This document shows positions 8,404 through 18,124 of a stretch of 64,000 nucleotides of DNA, one piece after another. This DNA is from Actinomyces glycerinitolerans. Lineage in GTDB: Bacteria > Actinomycetota > Actinomycetes > Actinomycetales > Actinomycetaceae. Every line of letters begins with the position of its first letter. Positions within the stretch are counted from its first letter, which is position 1. The position numbers and the translations under genes were made by a program. The notes beneath the pieces were generated by a model. That model was not told where the DNA came from. It was given only the letters and a program-made list of their open reading frames with translations, and did no database searches. The stretch lies in assembly GCF_900098745.1 (NCBI RefSeq), contig NZ_FQTT01000001.1, positions 248,001 to 312,000 on the forward strand, given 5' to 3'.

Positions 8404-10593
8404 TCAGCGGACAACACCGAGTGTGTCGGTTCCGTTGCCGTCCCAGTCTCCCACTATTGCTTCGTCCCCGGTGCGGCCATAGACCACAACCCGGTCGGCG
8501 CTGCCGCTGGTGATTGAGTTCTTGATGTGGTAGGTGGCGCCGCGGCGCACCGCCAACGTGTCCTTGCCGTCACCGTTCCAGTCTCCGACCAGCACCTGGT
8601 CACCTGCCCGACCATATACGACCACCTTGTCGGCACTGCCGCTGGTGATTGAGTTCTTGATGTGGTAGGTGGCGCCGCGGCGCACCGCCAACGTGTCCTT
8701 GCCGTCACCGTTCCAGTCTCCGACCAGCACCTGGTCACCTGCCCGACCATATACGACCACCTTGTCGGCACTGCCCGCATTCATCGAGTTCTTGAAGTAG
8801 AAAGTCGAGCCGCGGCGCACCGCCAACGTGTCGGTACCGTTGCCGTCCCAGTCGCCGACCAGTACCTCATCCCCAGCTCGGCCGTACGCAAAGGTGCGCA
8901 ACGAGTCACCGCTGGTGTTCGAGTTGCGGAAGCCGAACAGCGTGCCGTCACGCCGAGCCGTGGTGTCCACACCATCACCGTTCCAGTCGCCCGCCAGGAT
9001 CGTCGATGTTGATGCTCCGTAGTAGAAGACCACGCTCGCCGTGCCCGACCACCCGTTGTTGAGGTGGATTTGGCGGGAGTTCGACGCCTTCGTGTTAGAG
9101 CTACCGCCCATGGCGTTGATCTGACTCTGCGCGGTCGAGCGGATCTGGCCCAGCTTGGAGTATCCGACGTCGCCGGGGCAGGTGGTGTAGCCGACGTCGC
9201 GGTGCCCGGAGATGACGGGCAGGGAGATGGTTTGTCCAGCCTTGTACTTCTCCGTGGACTTGAAGGTGAAGTTGGAGGAGCCGGTGGCGCTGGTGACCCC
9301 GGCCCGCTTCAGGAACCAGCCGGCCATCTTGCCGACATTGGTCAACTGGGTGGAGGAGGGGGACACGCTGGTGTAGGTGCCCATCATGGAGATGCCCATG
9401 GTGCCGGTGTTGGCGCCGTAGGCGTGACCACCCACCACCATCTTGCCGGCCGCGGCACTGGTGGAGCCGTAGCGGCCCTCGAACACCTGGCCGTACTTGT
9501 CCACCAGGAAGTTGTAACCGATGTCGCCCCAGCCGAGGGTGACCGCGTGGTAGTAGTAGATACCGTTCACGATGGAGGCGGACTGGCTTGAGGTGTAGCT
9601 GTTGGTACCGGCGGTGTGGTGGACGATGACATGATCGGCCGTCACGTATGACGGCGTCCAGGTCATATAGGAGGAGTTGGCGCCCCACTCCGCGCGCGTG
9701 ATCACGGGCACCGGCAGGCTGCCCGCGGTGGTGGCTGCCGCCAGCGCAGCGGGCAGGTTCGGGCTAATGGAAGTCCCGCCGCTCGTGCCGGTCGAGGCCG
9801 CAGCGGACTCGGTGGTTGCGGTTGCAGCCTCGGTAGGCTCCGGCTCCCCCTCCTGTGGGGCCGCATCATCCGCCGCCTGCGTTACCACGTCGGTGGGTGC
9901 AGTCAGGCCGCTCGTCAGGTTGTCCGCCGCCTCCTCGGGCGTGGCCACCGCGGTGGGCTCGGCGTCCACGGAGTCAAGGTTCTCGGGCTCGAGTACCTCC
10001 TCGCCAACGGGCTGGCCGGGGATCAGCGCCAGCTGGAGATCTGCGGGTAGGTCGGCCGCATCGCCGATGACGCTGGCCTGCACGGCGTCCGCACCGCCGG
10101 TGACGAACTCCTCCGTGCCGGCAACACCGACGGAGTCGTCCCGGCCGGCCCCCGATGCCTCATTCAAGTACCACTCGGACCAGACGCCGTTCTCCCGCAC
10201 GCGCAGGTAGACGTCCAGGCCGTCGGGCAGCTCGTCGGCGCCGGTCCAGGTAAATCCGGCGACCAGGAAGTCGTCTACCTCAAGCGGTTCGGTAAGCAGG
10301 AGGGCGTCCGCCTCCGGGTCCACGCCGCCGACGGAGGCCGCCCGAGCCACCGTTGCCAGGCGCTCGTTGAGTCCGGGGGCGACACCGGTACCGCCGCTCG
10401 TGCCGGCCGACGTCGTCTCCTCAAGTCCAGCCTCGGCTACCTCGGTTGCCTCACCGGTGGAGGTGGTCAGTTCAAGCAGTTGCACGGGTGCGGCCGTCTC
10501 GGCAGTATCGGCGACCGCCGTCGTGGCGGGCATGAGTCCGGCCGCGAGCAGCGGGACCACTGCGGCCATTCCGAGGAGTCGTGGGGCTCTCAT
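8404..10593 (-). CDS. Secreted N-acetylmuramoyl-L-alanine amidase with C-terminal repeats
   Basis: A 729-residue exported peptidoglycan hydrolase. The start is ATG at 10593 with AAAGGA upstream. A signal peptide follows (RAPRLLGMAAVVPLLAAG, likely cleaved after AVA). Residues about 35-290 are a variable region ending in an Ala/Thr/Glu/Pro-rich linker. Residues about 295-495 form an Amidase_2/PGRP domain: TRAEWGANSS, VIVHHTAG (zinc His), YYYHAVTLGWGDIGYNFLVD and SGHRDVGYTTCPGD (His and Cys ligands). Residues about 525-729 are four 45-residue units plus a partial fifth, each with GDWNGDGxDT, of the FG-GAP/VCBS-like kind that probably bind cell wall or surface glycan. It is transcribed alone, divergent from the rmlB gene. 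It likely remodels septal or lateral peptidoglycan; that role is inferred from family. Confidence 0.93.
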   Translation of the reverse strand: MRAPRLLGMAAVVPLLAAGLMPATTAVADTAETAAPVQLLELTTSTGEATEVAEAGLEETTSAGTSGGTGVAPGLNERLATVARAASVGGVDPEADALLLTEPLEVDDFLVAGFTWTGADELPDGLDVYLRVRENGVWSEWYLNEASGAGRDDSVGVAGTEEFVTGGADAVQASVIGDAADLPADLQLALIPGQPVGEEVLEPENLDSVDAEPTAVATPEEAADNLTSGLTAPTDVVTQAADDAAPQEGEPEPTEAATATTESAAASTGTSGGTSISPNLPAALAAATTAGSLPVPVITRAEWGANSSYMTWTPSYVTADHVIVHHTAGTNSYTSSQSASIVNGIYYYHAVTLGWGDIGYNFLVDKYGQVFEGRYGSTSAAAGKMVVGGHAYGANTGTMGISMMGTYTSVSPSSTQLTNVGKMAGWFLKRAGVTSATGSSNFTFKSTEKYKAGQTISLPVISGHRDVGYTTCPGDVGYSKLGQIRSTAQSQINAMGGSSNTKASNSRQIHLNNGWSGTASVVFYYGASTSTILAGDWNGDGVDTTARRDGTLFGFRNSNTSGDSLRTFAYGRAGDEVLVGDWDGNGTDTLAVRRGSTFYFKNSMNAGSADKVVVYGRAGDQVLVGDWNGDGKDTLAVRRGATYHIKNSITSGSADKVVVYGRAGDQVLVGDWNGDGKDTLAVRRGATYHIKNSITSGSADRVVVYGRTGDEAIVGDWDGNGTDTLGVVR
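8501..8775. repeat. Perfect 135-bp tandem duplication inside the amidase gene
   Basis: Bases 8501-8640 recur at 8636-8775 with no difference I can see, a period of exactly 135 bp (45 codons). The flanking units of the same protein repeat are diverged at DNA level. The perfect copy is in frame, so loss or gain changes repeat number without ending the protein. Confidence 0.93.
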
Positions 10594-11950
<1,357 letters not shown>

Positions 11951-11957
11951 GCCACCC

Positions 11958-11992
11958 CCGCAGCGCCCGACCGGAAAGGTTGGGCGCTGCGG
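11958..11992. terminator. Bidirectional hairpin terminator
   Basis: CCGCAGCGCCC (11958-11968) pairs perfectly with GGGCGCTGCGG (11982-11992), and the inner ACC/GGT adds 3 bp around a GGAAA loop. It lies exactly between the convergent stops of rmlB (11950) and the DUF6541 gene (11996). Only a short T-rich stretch follows on the plus strand. Confidence 0.85.
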
Positions 11993-11995
11993 TTC

Positions 11996-13921
11996 CTATT
12001 GGCCGTCGCAGGCGGTGATGCGCCATAGCGTCGCGGTATCCAACTGCGCGACGAGTTCGAACCCATGCGTGACGTCAACGTCTCTGTAGCCGGGGAACTC
12101 GTTGCTCGCCTTCTCTTCATCCAGAGTGGTGTCATCGTAGTACATGGGTTCGCCGCCGTTTCGGTTGATGATTTCACAGACGCGGGGATCGCTGTTGATT
12201 TCGTTGAAGTGAACGGCCAGATATTCCTGCGCAGAGGGAAGGCTACGGGAAGTATCAATGCGCACAAAGGCACTGCCGGCGGAGAGCACAGGCACCAGTG
12301 CAGCACCGGAGGAAGGCACACCGTAGACGACGGCATCATCCAAGGTGCCGGGCGGAAGCGCTTCCAGTGCGGATCTCTCTTCGGAACTGATCCACGAAGG
12401 GTGAACCAGGGCCGTCTCGTCGTACCCGCGGCGGGTCCAGAAGTCAAAACGTTCGACACCCGGAATAGCCACGAACATGACAAGGATGCATGCCATGACG
12501 GCGCCGAGCATCCGGCGAGTGATTGGCATACGTGCATGCTTGCCTGTCCTACGTGCGCCCGCACACGTTTCAAGGGCGATAGCAGCAAGGCATCCGGATA
12601 GCAGCGCCAGCGTTGCCAGATACCGGTTGTTGTCGCCCCACCATCCGCCGGTCAGCGCCCACCACGGTGCTTCCGGCAATGCGGTGATCACGCTGAGAAC
12701 GACCGTGCTCCCCCACACGGCCGGAAGCATGAGCCTACGGGAGCGCAGTAGTATCACCACGCCGGTTAGGGCAAGCAGGACCAACAACACGTTGTCCCAG
12801 ATGGAGCCGTCAATGGGATCAAGCCACAGAGTTTGCTTTACCACAGTCTCCAGCGGACGGACGCTATGGTTGTACGCGCCCATAACCCGCAACTGCGGAA
12901 TGGCCACCATAGCGCTCAGAGGCAACGCCACCATGGCCACCGCCAGGACGCTCCGGCGCAGCGCGGAACCGGACGACAACGGCGAACCGACCAGCCACAC
13001 AGCACCCGCAAACAGCATGACGATGATCAACCACTGCCCCGCTCCGGCGTGCGCCATCGTCGTCCCTCCAACGGCTACGGCACCAACACCGAGTGCCAGC
13101 CGGGTGGAGCGCAGCCGGATGACGACCAGCATCGCCGCCGCAGCACTGAGGGCGATGGCTATCGCCCAGGCCGCAGCAACCTGTGCGTTGAAGGTGACCA
13201 TGAATCCCGGGAGCCAAATACTGGCACACCCCAGTGCCGGGGCGACTAGAGTTGCAATACCTCCGCCTCCGGCTGCGCGCGTCAGGCACACGAGGGCGAA
13301 AGGCACGACCATTGCGCATACCAGAACCAGCATGATGTTGAAAGCGGCCGGGGTTGACACCACCGGGCGCAGCAGCGACGCCAATGTGTGCCACGTATTT
13401 GGGTAGTACTGGCCACCGTTAAGTGACTTCGCCGCCGAGAACATCGACGCGTTCCCACTCCGGTAAGTCTCCTCAATGAGGTTGAGATGGAACATTGCGT
13501 CGTGGTTTTGGAGCAGAGCATCCGCTGATCTAGACACGCTGGTCAGCACGATCAACTGGAGCGTTGCCGCCATGGCGATCCCACCGACGGCAAACAGCGC
13601 CGGGACCCAGCTACTGCGGATGGACGGATCAACGGCCGCGTGCCGTCGTCCCAATAGACGTCTGCGTCCGTACTGGACGAGGCAGCCGGTTACGGCACAT
13701 CCAATGAGCACAGTCCACCCGCTGATCGGAGTCCAGGGGATCCCCAACGGTTTCATTACCGTGCTCACTGTCCCAACAATGAACACAGTGGCTGCCGGCC
13801 CTGCCGGGAGAGCAACCCTGCCAGGCGCTCCGACAGCCCTTAGAAGCAGAGCACCTGGCGCCACCACGGTGATAAACATAAGGGCCGCGAGCAGCACGGC
13901 CACTGTCCAGGATGTTCCCAC
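11996..13921 (-). CDS. DUF6541-type polytopic membrane protein, paralog 1
   Basis: 641 residues with more than ten hydrophobic segments and a soluble extracytoplasmic C-terminal part. It is homologous to the next two genes: shared motifs are DAMFHLNLIEETYRSGNAS, then YYPNTWHTLASLL, and a C-terminal ATLWRITACDGQ with a preceding VCEIINRNGG. The pattern (many TMs, conserved acidic/His loop, soluble tail) resembles GT-C enzymes that use polyprenyl-linked sugars, but no activity is established for the family. GTG at 13921 starts 6 nt after the stop of paralog 2. It is the last gene of the large minus-strand operon and is somewhat less GC-rich than its two neighbours. Confidence 0.85.
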   Translation of the reverse strand: MGTSWTVAVLLAALMFITVVAPGALLLRAVGAPGRVALPAGPAATVFIVGTVSTVMKPLGIPWTPISGWTVLIGCAVTGCLVQYGRRRLLGRRHAAVDPSIRSSWVPALFAVGGIAMAATLQLIVLTSVSRSADALLQNHDAMFHLNLIEETYRSGNASMFSAAKSLNGGQYYPNTWHTLASLLRPVVSTPAAFNIMLVLVCAMVVPFALVCLTRAAGGGGIATLVAPALGCASIWLPGFMVTFNAQVAAAWAIAIALSAAAAMLVVIRLRSTRLALGVGAVAVGGTTMAHAGAGQWLIIVMLFAGAVWLVGSPLSSGSALRRSVLAVAMVALPLSAMVAIPQLRVMGAYNHSVRPLETVVKQTLWLDPIDGSIWDNVLLVLLALTGVVILLRSRRLMLPAVWGSTVVLSVITALPEAPWWALTGGWWGDNNRYLATLALLSGCLAAIALETCAGARRTGKHARMPITRRMLGAVMACILVMFVAIPGVERFDFWTRRGYDETALVHPSWISSEERSALEALPPGTLDDAVVYGVPSSGAALVPVLSAGSAFVRIDTSRSLPSAQEYLAVHFNEINSDPRVCEIINRNGGEPMYYDDTTLDEEKASNEFPGYRDVDVTHGFELVAQLDTATLWRITACDGQ

Positions 13922-13927
13922 GACGCG

Positions 13928-16051
13928 TCACGACCTTTTGAACGACGAGACACGAGAGGCCGATGACGTGGCGGTATCACTTCCTGGCGCATCACCTTCA
14001 CAGCCGGTGATGCGCCAGATCTGCGCCGCGCCCTCCGAGTCCACCAGTTCGAGCCCGGTGTCAGGAACCTGCGCCAGCGGGGCGTCCCAGCGAAGCGGGG
14101 CCGCACCGGTCACGGATCCGGAAGCCGTCGCGTCGGTATTGATGAAGAAGAACTCGGCGCCAAGTTCGTCAAGCACCTCGCATGTGTGGTGGTCCAACTC
14201 GGGCCAAGCCTCAAGCAATTCCGCTTGGGGCGTGTTCTTCGTGGGGGCCGCCCGCATCGGGTAGGCCACGCGCACACCTCCCAGCGACCACAGGTAGGCG
14301 CCGCCCAATGACGGTGCGCCAACCACGACGGCGTCGTCCGGCAGCACCGCTGTCGCCCGTTCAAACAGGGAGATCTCGTCGGGGGTGACCAGGGTGCCGT
14401 ACTGGATGCGTTTCGGATCGTAGATCGAGGCAACCAGTGCACGCTCCAACGGGATCCGCGTCAACACCGGCACCGTCGCCAGCAGCACCAATGCGGCTGC
14501 CCCCGCCCGTCGCCACTGCGCTGTGCGCTGTTGATACAACCGGGCCGCCAGGGCCTGCACCGCGCCACTGGCCAGGACCAGTGCCGGCAGCAGCACCAAT
14601 GGGGCGATACGTGCCTTCTGCAGGTACCAGGGTGAACCGAGCTGACGACCCGCCCACTGCGGTCCCCCGACCATCACGACGAGTGCCAGCGCCAGTAGCC
14701 ACGCCGCCAGCCAGGGGCGCAGCCGCCGCTCGTATCGTCCCTTCCAGGCACCCACGATCACGAGCACACCGAAGACCGCGCCCGTGGGAATCAAGGAGCC
14801 GGTGTAGGAGCCGTACATGGGCAGGTCTGCCAGCGCCTGCGCCGCCGTGCCCACCGCACCCGCCAGCCCACCGCCCGGACGCCGATAGCCCATGACAGAG
14901 GCCAGCGAGCCGCGCAGCAACCAGCCACCAACCACCAGTGCCAAGATGCCGGCCGCTCCACCGCAGAACAACCACGCCCGTGCCTGTCCGTGTAGGTGAC
15001 GCAGCCTGCCAAGCGCACCCGCTGCGAACGGAAGTCCTAGCACCATCAGATTGAACAATCCGGTGCCGTGTGCGGCCATCACGCCACCGCAGGCGCCTAC
15101 GAGCAGCAGCCAAGCCACCGCCCGCCGGCGCGGCGACTGGGCGGTATCGATGCGCAGCACCTCCATGACCACCATCACCCCCGGCAGGCCCAGCACGCTG
15201 AGTGCATAGGGCCACACCGCCAGCGCGGTCATGGGCAGCAGGGCGAAGGCCACCAGCCCCGCAGACAGGGCCACCGTTACGGCTATGGCAACCGCCCGGA
15301 GACAATCCCCGTCGGGCCCGGCCTCGATGTCAGTTGCTGTGCCCGGCCCAGTTAGCTGTGCCAGCATCCCGAAGGCAGCCAGCGGCCAGACTAGAGACAG
15401 TACCGCCAGAACAGCAGCGTTGGTTGCGGCCACTGCACCGCCGGGAGCAAGGGCGACGACTCCGTGCCAGACCGTCGGGTAGTAGACCGCCCGGCCGCCA
15501 TACAGGTCGGCGAGGCCGCCGAGCATGGAGGCATTGCCGCCTTCCCGAATCGTGGCCACGGCACTCAGGTGGAAGACGGCGTCGAAGGCCTGGGCCGGGT
15601 AGTCCGCACCAGGCAGGGTAGTGAGAAATACCAGCGCCGGTACGGCCACGGCCACAGCCAGGCCGCTCCCCAGGATCACGCGGTCCGCCCGGGAAGCGCC
15701 AAGCCGTCGGCCCACAGCCTCACCGCGGCCGGCGAGCAGGCGCGCCACCACGGCGACCAGCGCAGTCAGGGCGGCGATGAATCCCCACCCCCACGGGCAC
15801 CAGGGCGCGCCTACAACCTGGGCAAGGATCTCTGCCGTCCCGGCGATCGCACAGCCGAGTGCCGGGGCGAGTGCCAGGGCCGCCGACGCATTCAGCCGGG
15901 CGGCCCGGGCCACGACCCAGCCGGGCAGCAGCAGGATGAGCGCGACGACGGCCACCCCGGGCAGAAGGGCCGGGGAACTGGACGCCGCGCTCGCCGTCAT
16001 GCTCAAGCTCGCATACATCGGCACCATGAAACCAGATGCACCGAGTGCCAC
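13928..16051 (-). CDS. DUF6541-type polytopic membrane protein, paralog 2
   Basis: 707 residues if translated from GTG at 16051, six nucleotides after the stop of paralog 3; ATG codons nine or nineteen residues further in are also possible because no start has a clear ribosome site. It shares with its paralogs the loop DAVFHLSAVATIREGGNAS, the motif YYPTVWHGVVAL and the tail AAQIWRITGCEGD. FFFINTDATASG in the C-terminal domain aligns with similar aromatic-acidic stretches in the others. The function is unknown; the operon context (dehydrogenase, glycosyltransferases, ABC exporter) points to envelope glycan assembly. Confidence 0.85.
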   Translation of the reverse strand: MALGASGFMVPMYASLSMTASAASSSPALLPGVAVVALILLLPGWVVARAARLNASAALALAPALGCAIAGTAEILAQVVGAPWCPWGWGFIAALTALVAVVARLLAGRGEAVGRRLGASRADRVILGSGLAVAVAVPALVFLTTLPGADYPAQAFDAVFHLSAVATIREGGNASMLGGLADLYGGRAVYYPTVWHGVVALAPGGAVAATNAAVLAVLSLVWPLAAFGMLAQLTGPGTATDIEAGPDGDCLRAVAIAVTVALSAGLVAFALLPMTALAVWPYALSVLGLPGVMVVMEVLRIDTAQSPRRRAVAWLLLVGACGGVMAAHGTGLFNLMVLGLPFAAGALGRLRHLHGQARAWLFCGGAAGILALVVGGWLLRGSLASVMGYRRPGGGLAGAVGTAAQALADLPMYGSYTGSLIPTGAVFGVLVIVGAWKGRYERRLRPWLAAWLLALALVVMVGGPQWAGRQLGSPWYLQKARIAPLVLLPALVLASGAVQALAARLYQQRTAQWRRAGAAALVLLATVPVLTRIPLERALVASIYDPKRIQYGTLVTPDEISLFERATAVLPDDAVVVGAPSLGGAYLWSLGGVRVAYPMRAAPTKNTPQAELLEAWPELDHHTCEVLDELGAEFFFINTDATASGSVTGAAPLRWDAPLAQVPDTGLELVDSEGAAQIWRITGCEGDAPGSDTATSSASRVSSFKRS

Positions 16052-16057
16052 GCCGAC

Positions 16058-18124
16058 TTACTGGTCCCAGCCACAGGCACTGATCAACCACAGTGTGTGG
16101 TCGCCGTCGGTCGCCACCCGCGTCAACGCCTCGCGCGGCAGCTCGTCGAGCTGGTTGGACCAGCGTGGCGTCTCCGCACCGCCGGGGGCGCCGCCCTCGG
16201 TGGGGTCGTCGTCGGTGTAGTAGTAGTGGGCACCCAGCCGGTCCAGGGCGGCGCACACCTGCGGATCGTCAAGGATCTCGTCCGCGTGCCGAGCCACGAT
16301 GCGGCGGTCTGCCTCGGCGTAGCGCCGCAGGGTCGGATAGACCACGTCGACTCCGGTCAGTGACCAGTAGTAGGCCGAACCATTGGTGGGCTGACCGAGC
16401 ACCACCGCGTCCTCGGGTAGCAGGTCCGCGGACGCGCGGATGAAGTCGATCTCCTCCTCGGACAGCATCATCGGCCAGCGGCTGATCGTCGGCTGGTAGG
16501 AGAAGGCGATTACGTAGTGGTGAAAGCCCGAGCGGGCGACCGCGGCGCCGCCAAGGGCGACCGTACTCACGGCGAGCAGCGCCGCCGCCGCGCGCAATCC
16601 CCAGTCGGCACGGTTCGGCTGCGGGGAGGCGAGCAGCGCCGCGCGGCGCCCCCGCGCCGAGTCCCCTAGCCCCTCCAGCGCGGTCACCGCCAGCACCAGG
16701 ACGGCGATCTCGAACAGCGGCATGATCCGGGCGCGCTGCAAATACCAGGGCGAGGCGAACACGCGCAGTGGACCATCCGTGTACACGGAGGCGACCATCA
16801 GCAGCACGGCGAGCACAGCGGTGAGGATCGCCCAGCGATGCCGGCGTCGAACCACGGAGACGACCACTCCGACGGCCGCGACCACGGTCAGGCTGGCCCC
16901 GCCCCAGCCGCCGTCGCGGATGGCCCGGGTCATGGCCGAGTCGTGGAAGGCCTCACGCAGCACCGCCATCGCATTCGCACTCGGCCGGTGGTAGGTGAAC
17001 AGCATCCGCAGCTGGTCCCAGAAGCCAATCACGCCCAGGGCCACCGCCAGCACAACCAGGCCGGCCAGGGCCATGATGATCATCCGCTGGCGGTTTCCGG
17101 TGCGCCAGCGCTGCGTGATCGCCACCAGCCCCACCACCAGCAGCGCGGGCACGCCGATAACCGCCAGGTTGAACGCGGAGGCGCCGTGCACCGCCACCAG
17201 TCCCAGGCAGGCGAAGCCGGCGGCCAGCCAACCACCGACCCGGGAGGCGGCCGCGCGGCGCTCTCCCCGGCGCGGCCGGGCCACCATCACCAGCGACACC
17301 GCCCCGGGCAGCAGGCACACCGCCCACCCGTAGGGCCACAGGGTCGACATGAGCACGAAGGGGCCGGTGGCGATGGTGGAGGCGACGATGCCGGTCAGCA
17401 GCGGCAAGGCGTCTCGGATGCGCCGCGAGGGCGCGCTGAACAGGGCAGACAGCAGGGAGGCGCAGCCCAGCGGCCAGACCACGGCGAGCCCGACCAGCAC
17501 GGTGAGGTTGGCGGACACCGCAACGGGCTCGGGCACGATCGCGGTCAGGGCGTGCCAACCGGTCGGGTAGTAGTGGACCTCCCCCCAGTACATGGGGGCG
17601 AGCGCGCCGATCGGGTAGGCATCGGCGAGGTCACGCACGTAGGCGGCCGCATTCAGGTGCCAGACGCCGTCAGAGGCCTGCATGGGCTTGTCCGCCGGCC
17701 CGATGCCGGTGATCACGGCACGCCCGGACAGGGCGGCAGCCAGTCCCAGGGCCCCGCCCAGCGGCCACCACGGCCCCGGCCCCACGGCGGGTGGCCGCAG
17801 CCGGGCGCGCAGGCGCTCCCAGCCGGAACCCGCCGCCGGCGGATGGCCGTGGCGGCGGCGCGCCCACGCGCGGGCCGCGGCGGCCCCGGCCAGGCAGGGC
17901 GCCAGCAGCGCCAGCGTACCGGCGAGGGCGGTGCCCGTACGCCAGGGCACCCCGCCCCAGCGGTACAGGACGGTCAGGGCTCCGACGGCGGCGGCGGCGA
18001 TGGCCGGGGCCGCCCCGAGGGACTGCAGGCGCGCCAGGCCGAAGGCCCGCCCCACCAGGTAGCCGGGGGCGAGCAGGAAGGCAAGAAGGAAGGCGGCTGC
18101 GGGCAGTGCCTGAAGCCAGGTCAC
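16058..18124 (-). CDS. DUF6541-type polytopic membrane protein, paralog 3
   Basis: 688 residues. GTG at 18124 overlaps the stop of the UDP-sugar dehydrogenase gene (GTGA) and opens directly into a transmembrane segment, TWLQALPAAAFLLAFLLAPG. The frame stays open far upstream only because it runs antisense to nothing else and over the dehydrogenase gene, so the extension was discarded. Family motifs are DGVWHLNAAAYVRD, YYPTGWHALTAI and C-terminal HTLWLISACGWDQ. All three paralogs keep a Cys near the C-terminus (AC or GC) and another in a VCxxL-like motif, which could form a disulfide outside the cell. Function unknown. Confidence 0.86.
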   Translation of the reverse strand: MTWLQALPAAAFLLAFLLAPGYLVGRAFGLARLQSLGAAPAIAAAAVGALTVLYRWGGVPWRTGTALAGTLALLAPCLAGAAAARAWARRRHGHPPAAGSGWERLRARLRPPAVGPGPWWPLGGALGLAAALSGRAVITGIGPADKPMQASDGVWHLNAAAYVRDLADAYPIGALAPMYWGEVHYYPTGWHALTAIVPEPVAVSANLTVLVGLAVVWPLGCASLLSALFSAPSRRIRDALPLLTGIVASTIATGPFVLMSTLWPYGWAVCLLPGAVSLVMVARPRRGERRAAASRVGGWLAAGFACLGLVAVHGASAFNLAVIGVPALLVVGLVAITQRWRTGNRQRMIIMALAGLVVLAVALGVIGFWDQLRMLFTYHRPSANAMAVLREAFHDSAMTRAIRDGGWGGASLTVVAAVGVVVSVVRRRHRWAILTAVLAVLLMVASVYTDGPLRVFASPWYLQRARIMPLFEIAVLVLAVTALEGLGDSARGRRAALLASPQPNRADWGLRAAAALLAVSTVALGGAAVARSGFHHYVIAFSYQPTISRWPMMLSEEEIDFIRASADLLPEDAVVLGQPTNGSAYYWSLTGVDVVYPTLRRYAEADRRIVARHADEILDDPQVCAALDRLGAHYYYTDDDPTEGGAPGGAETPRWSNQLDELPREALTRVATDGDHTLWLISACGWDQ

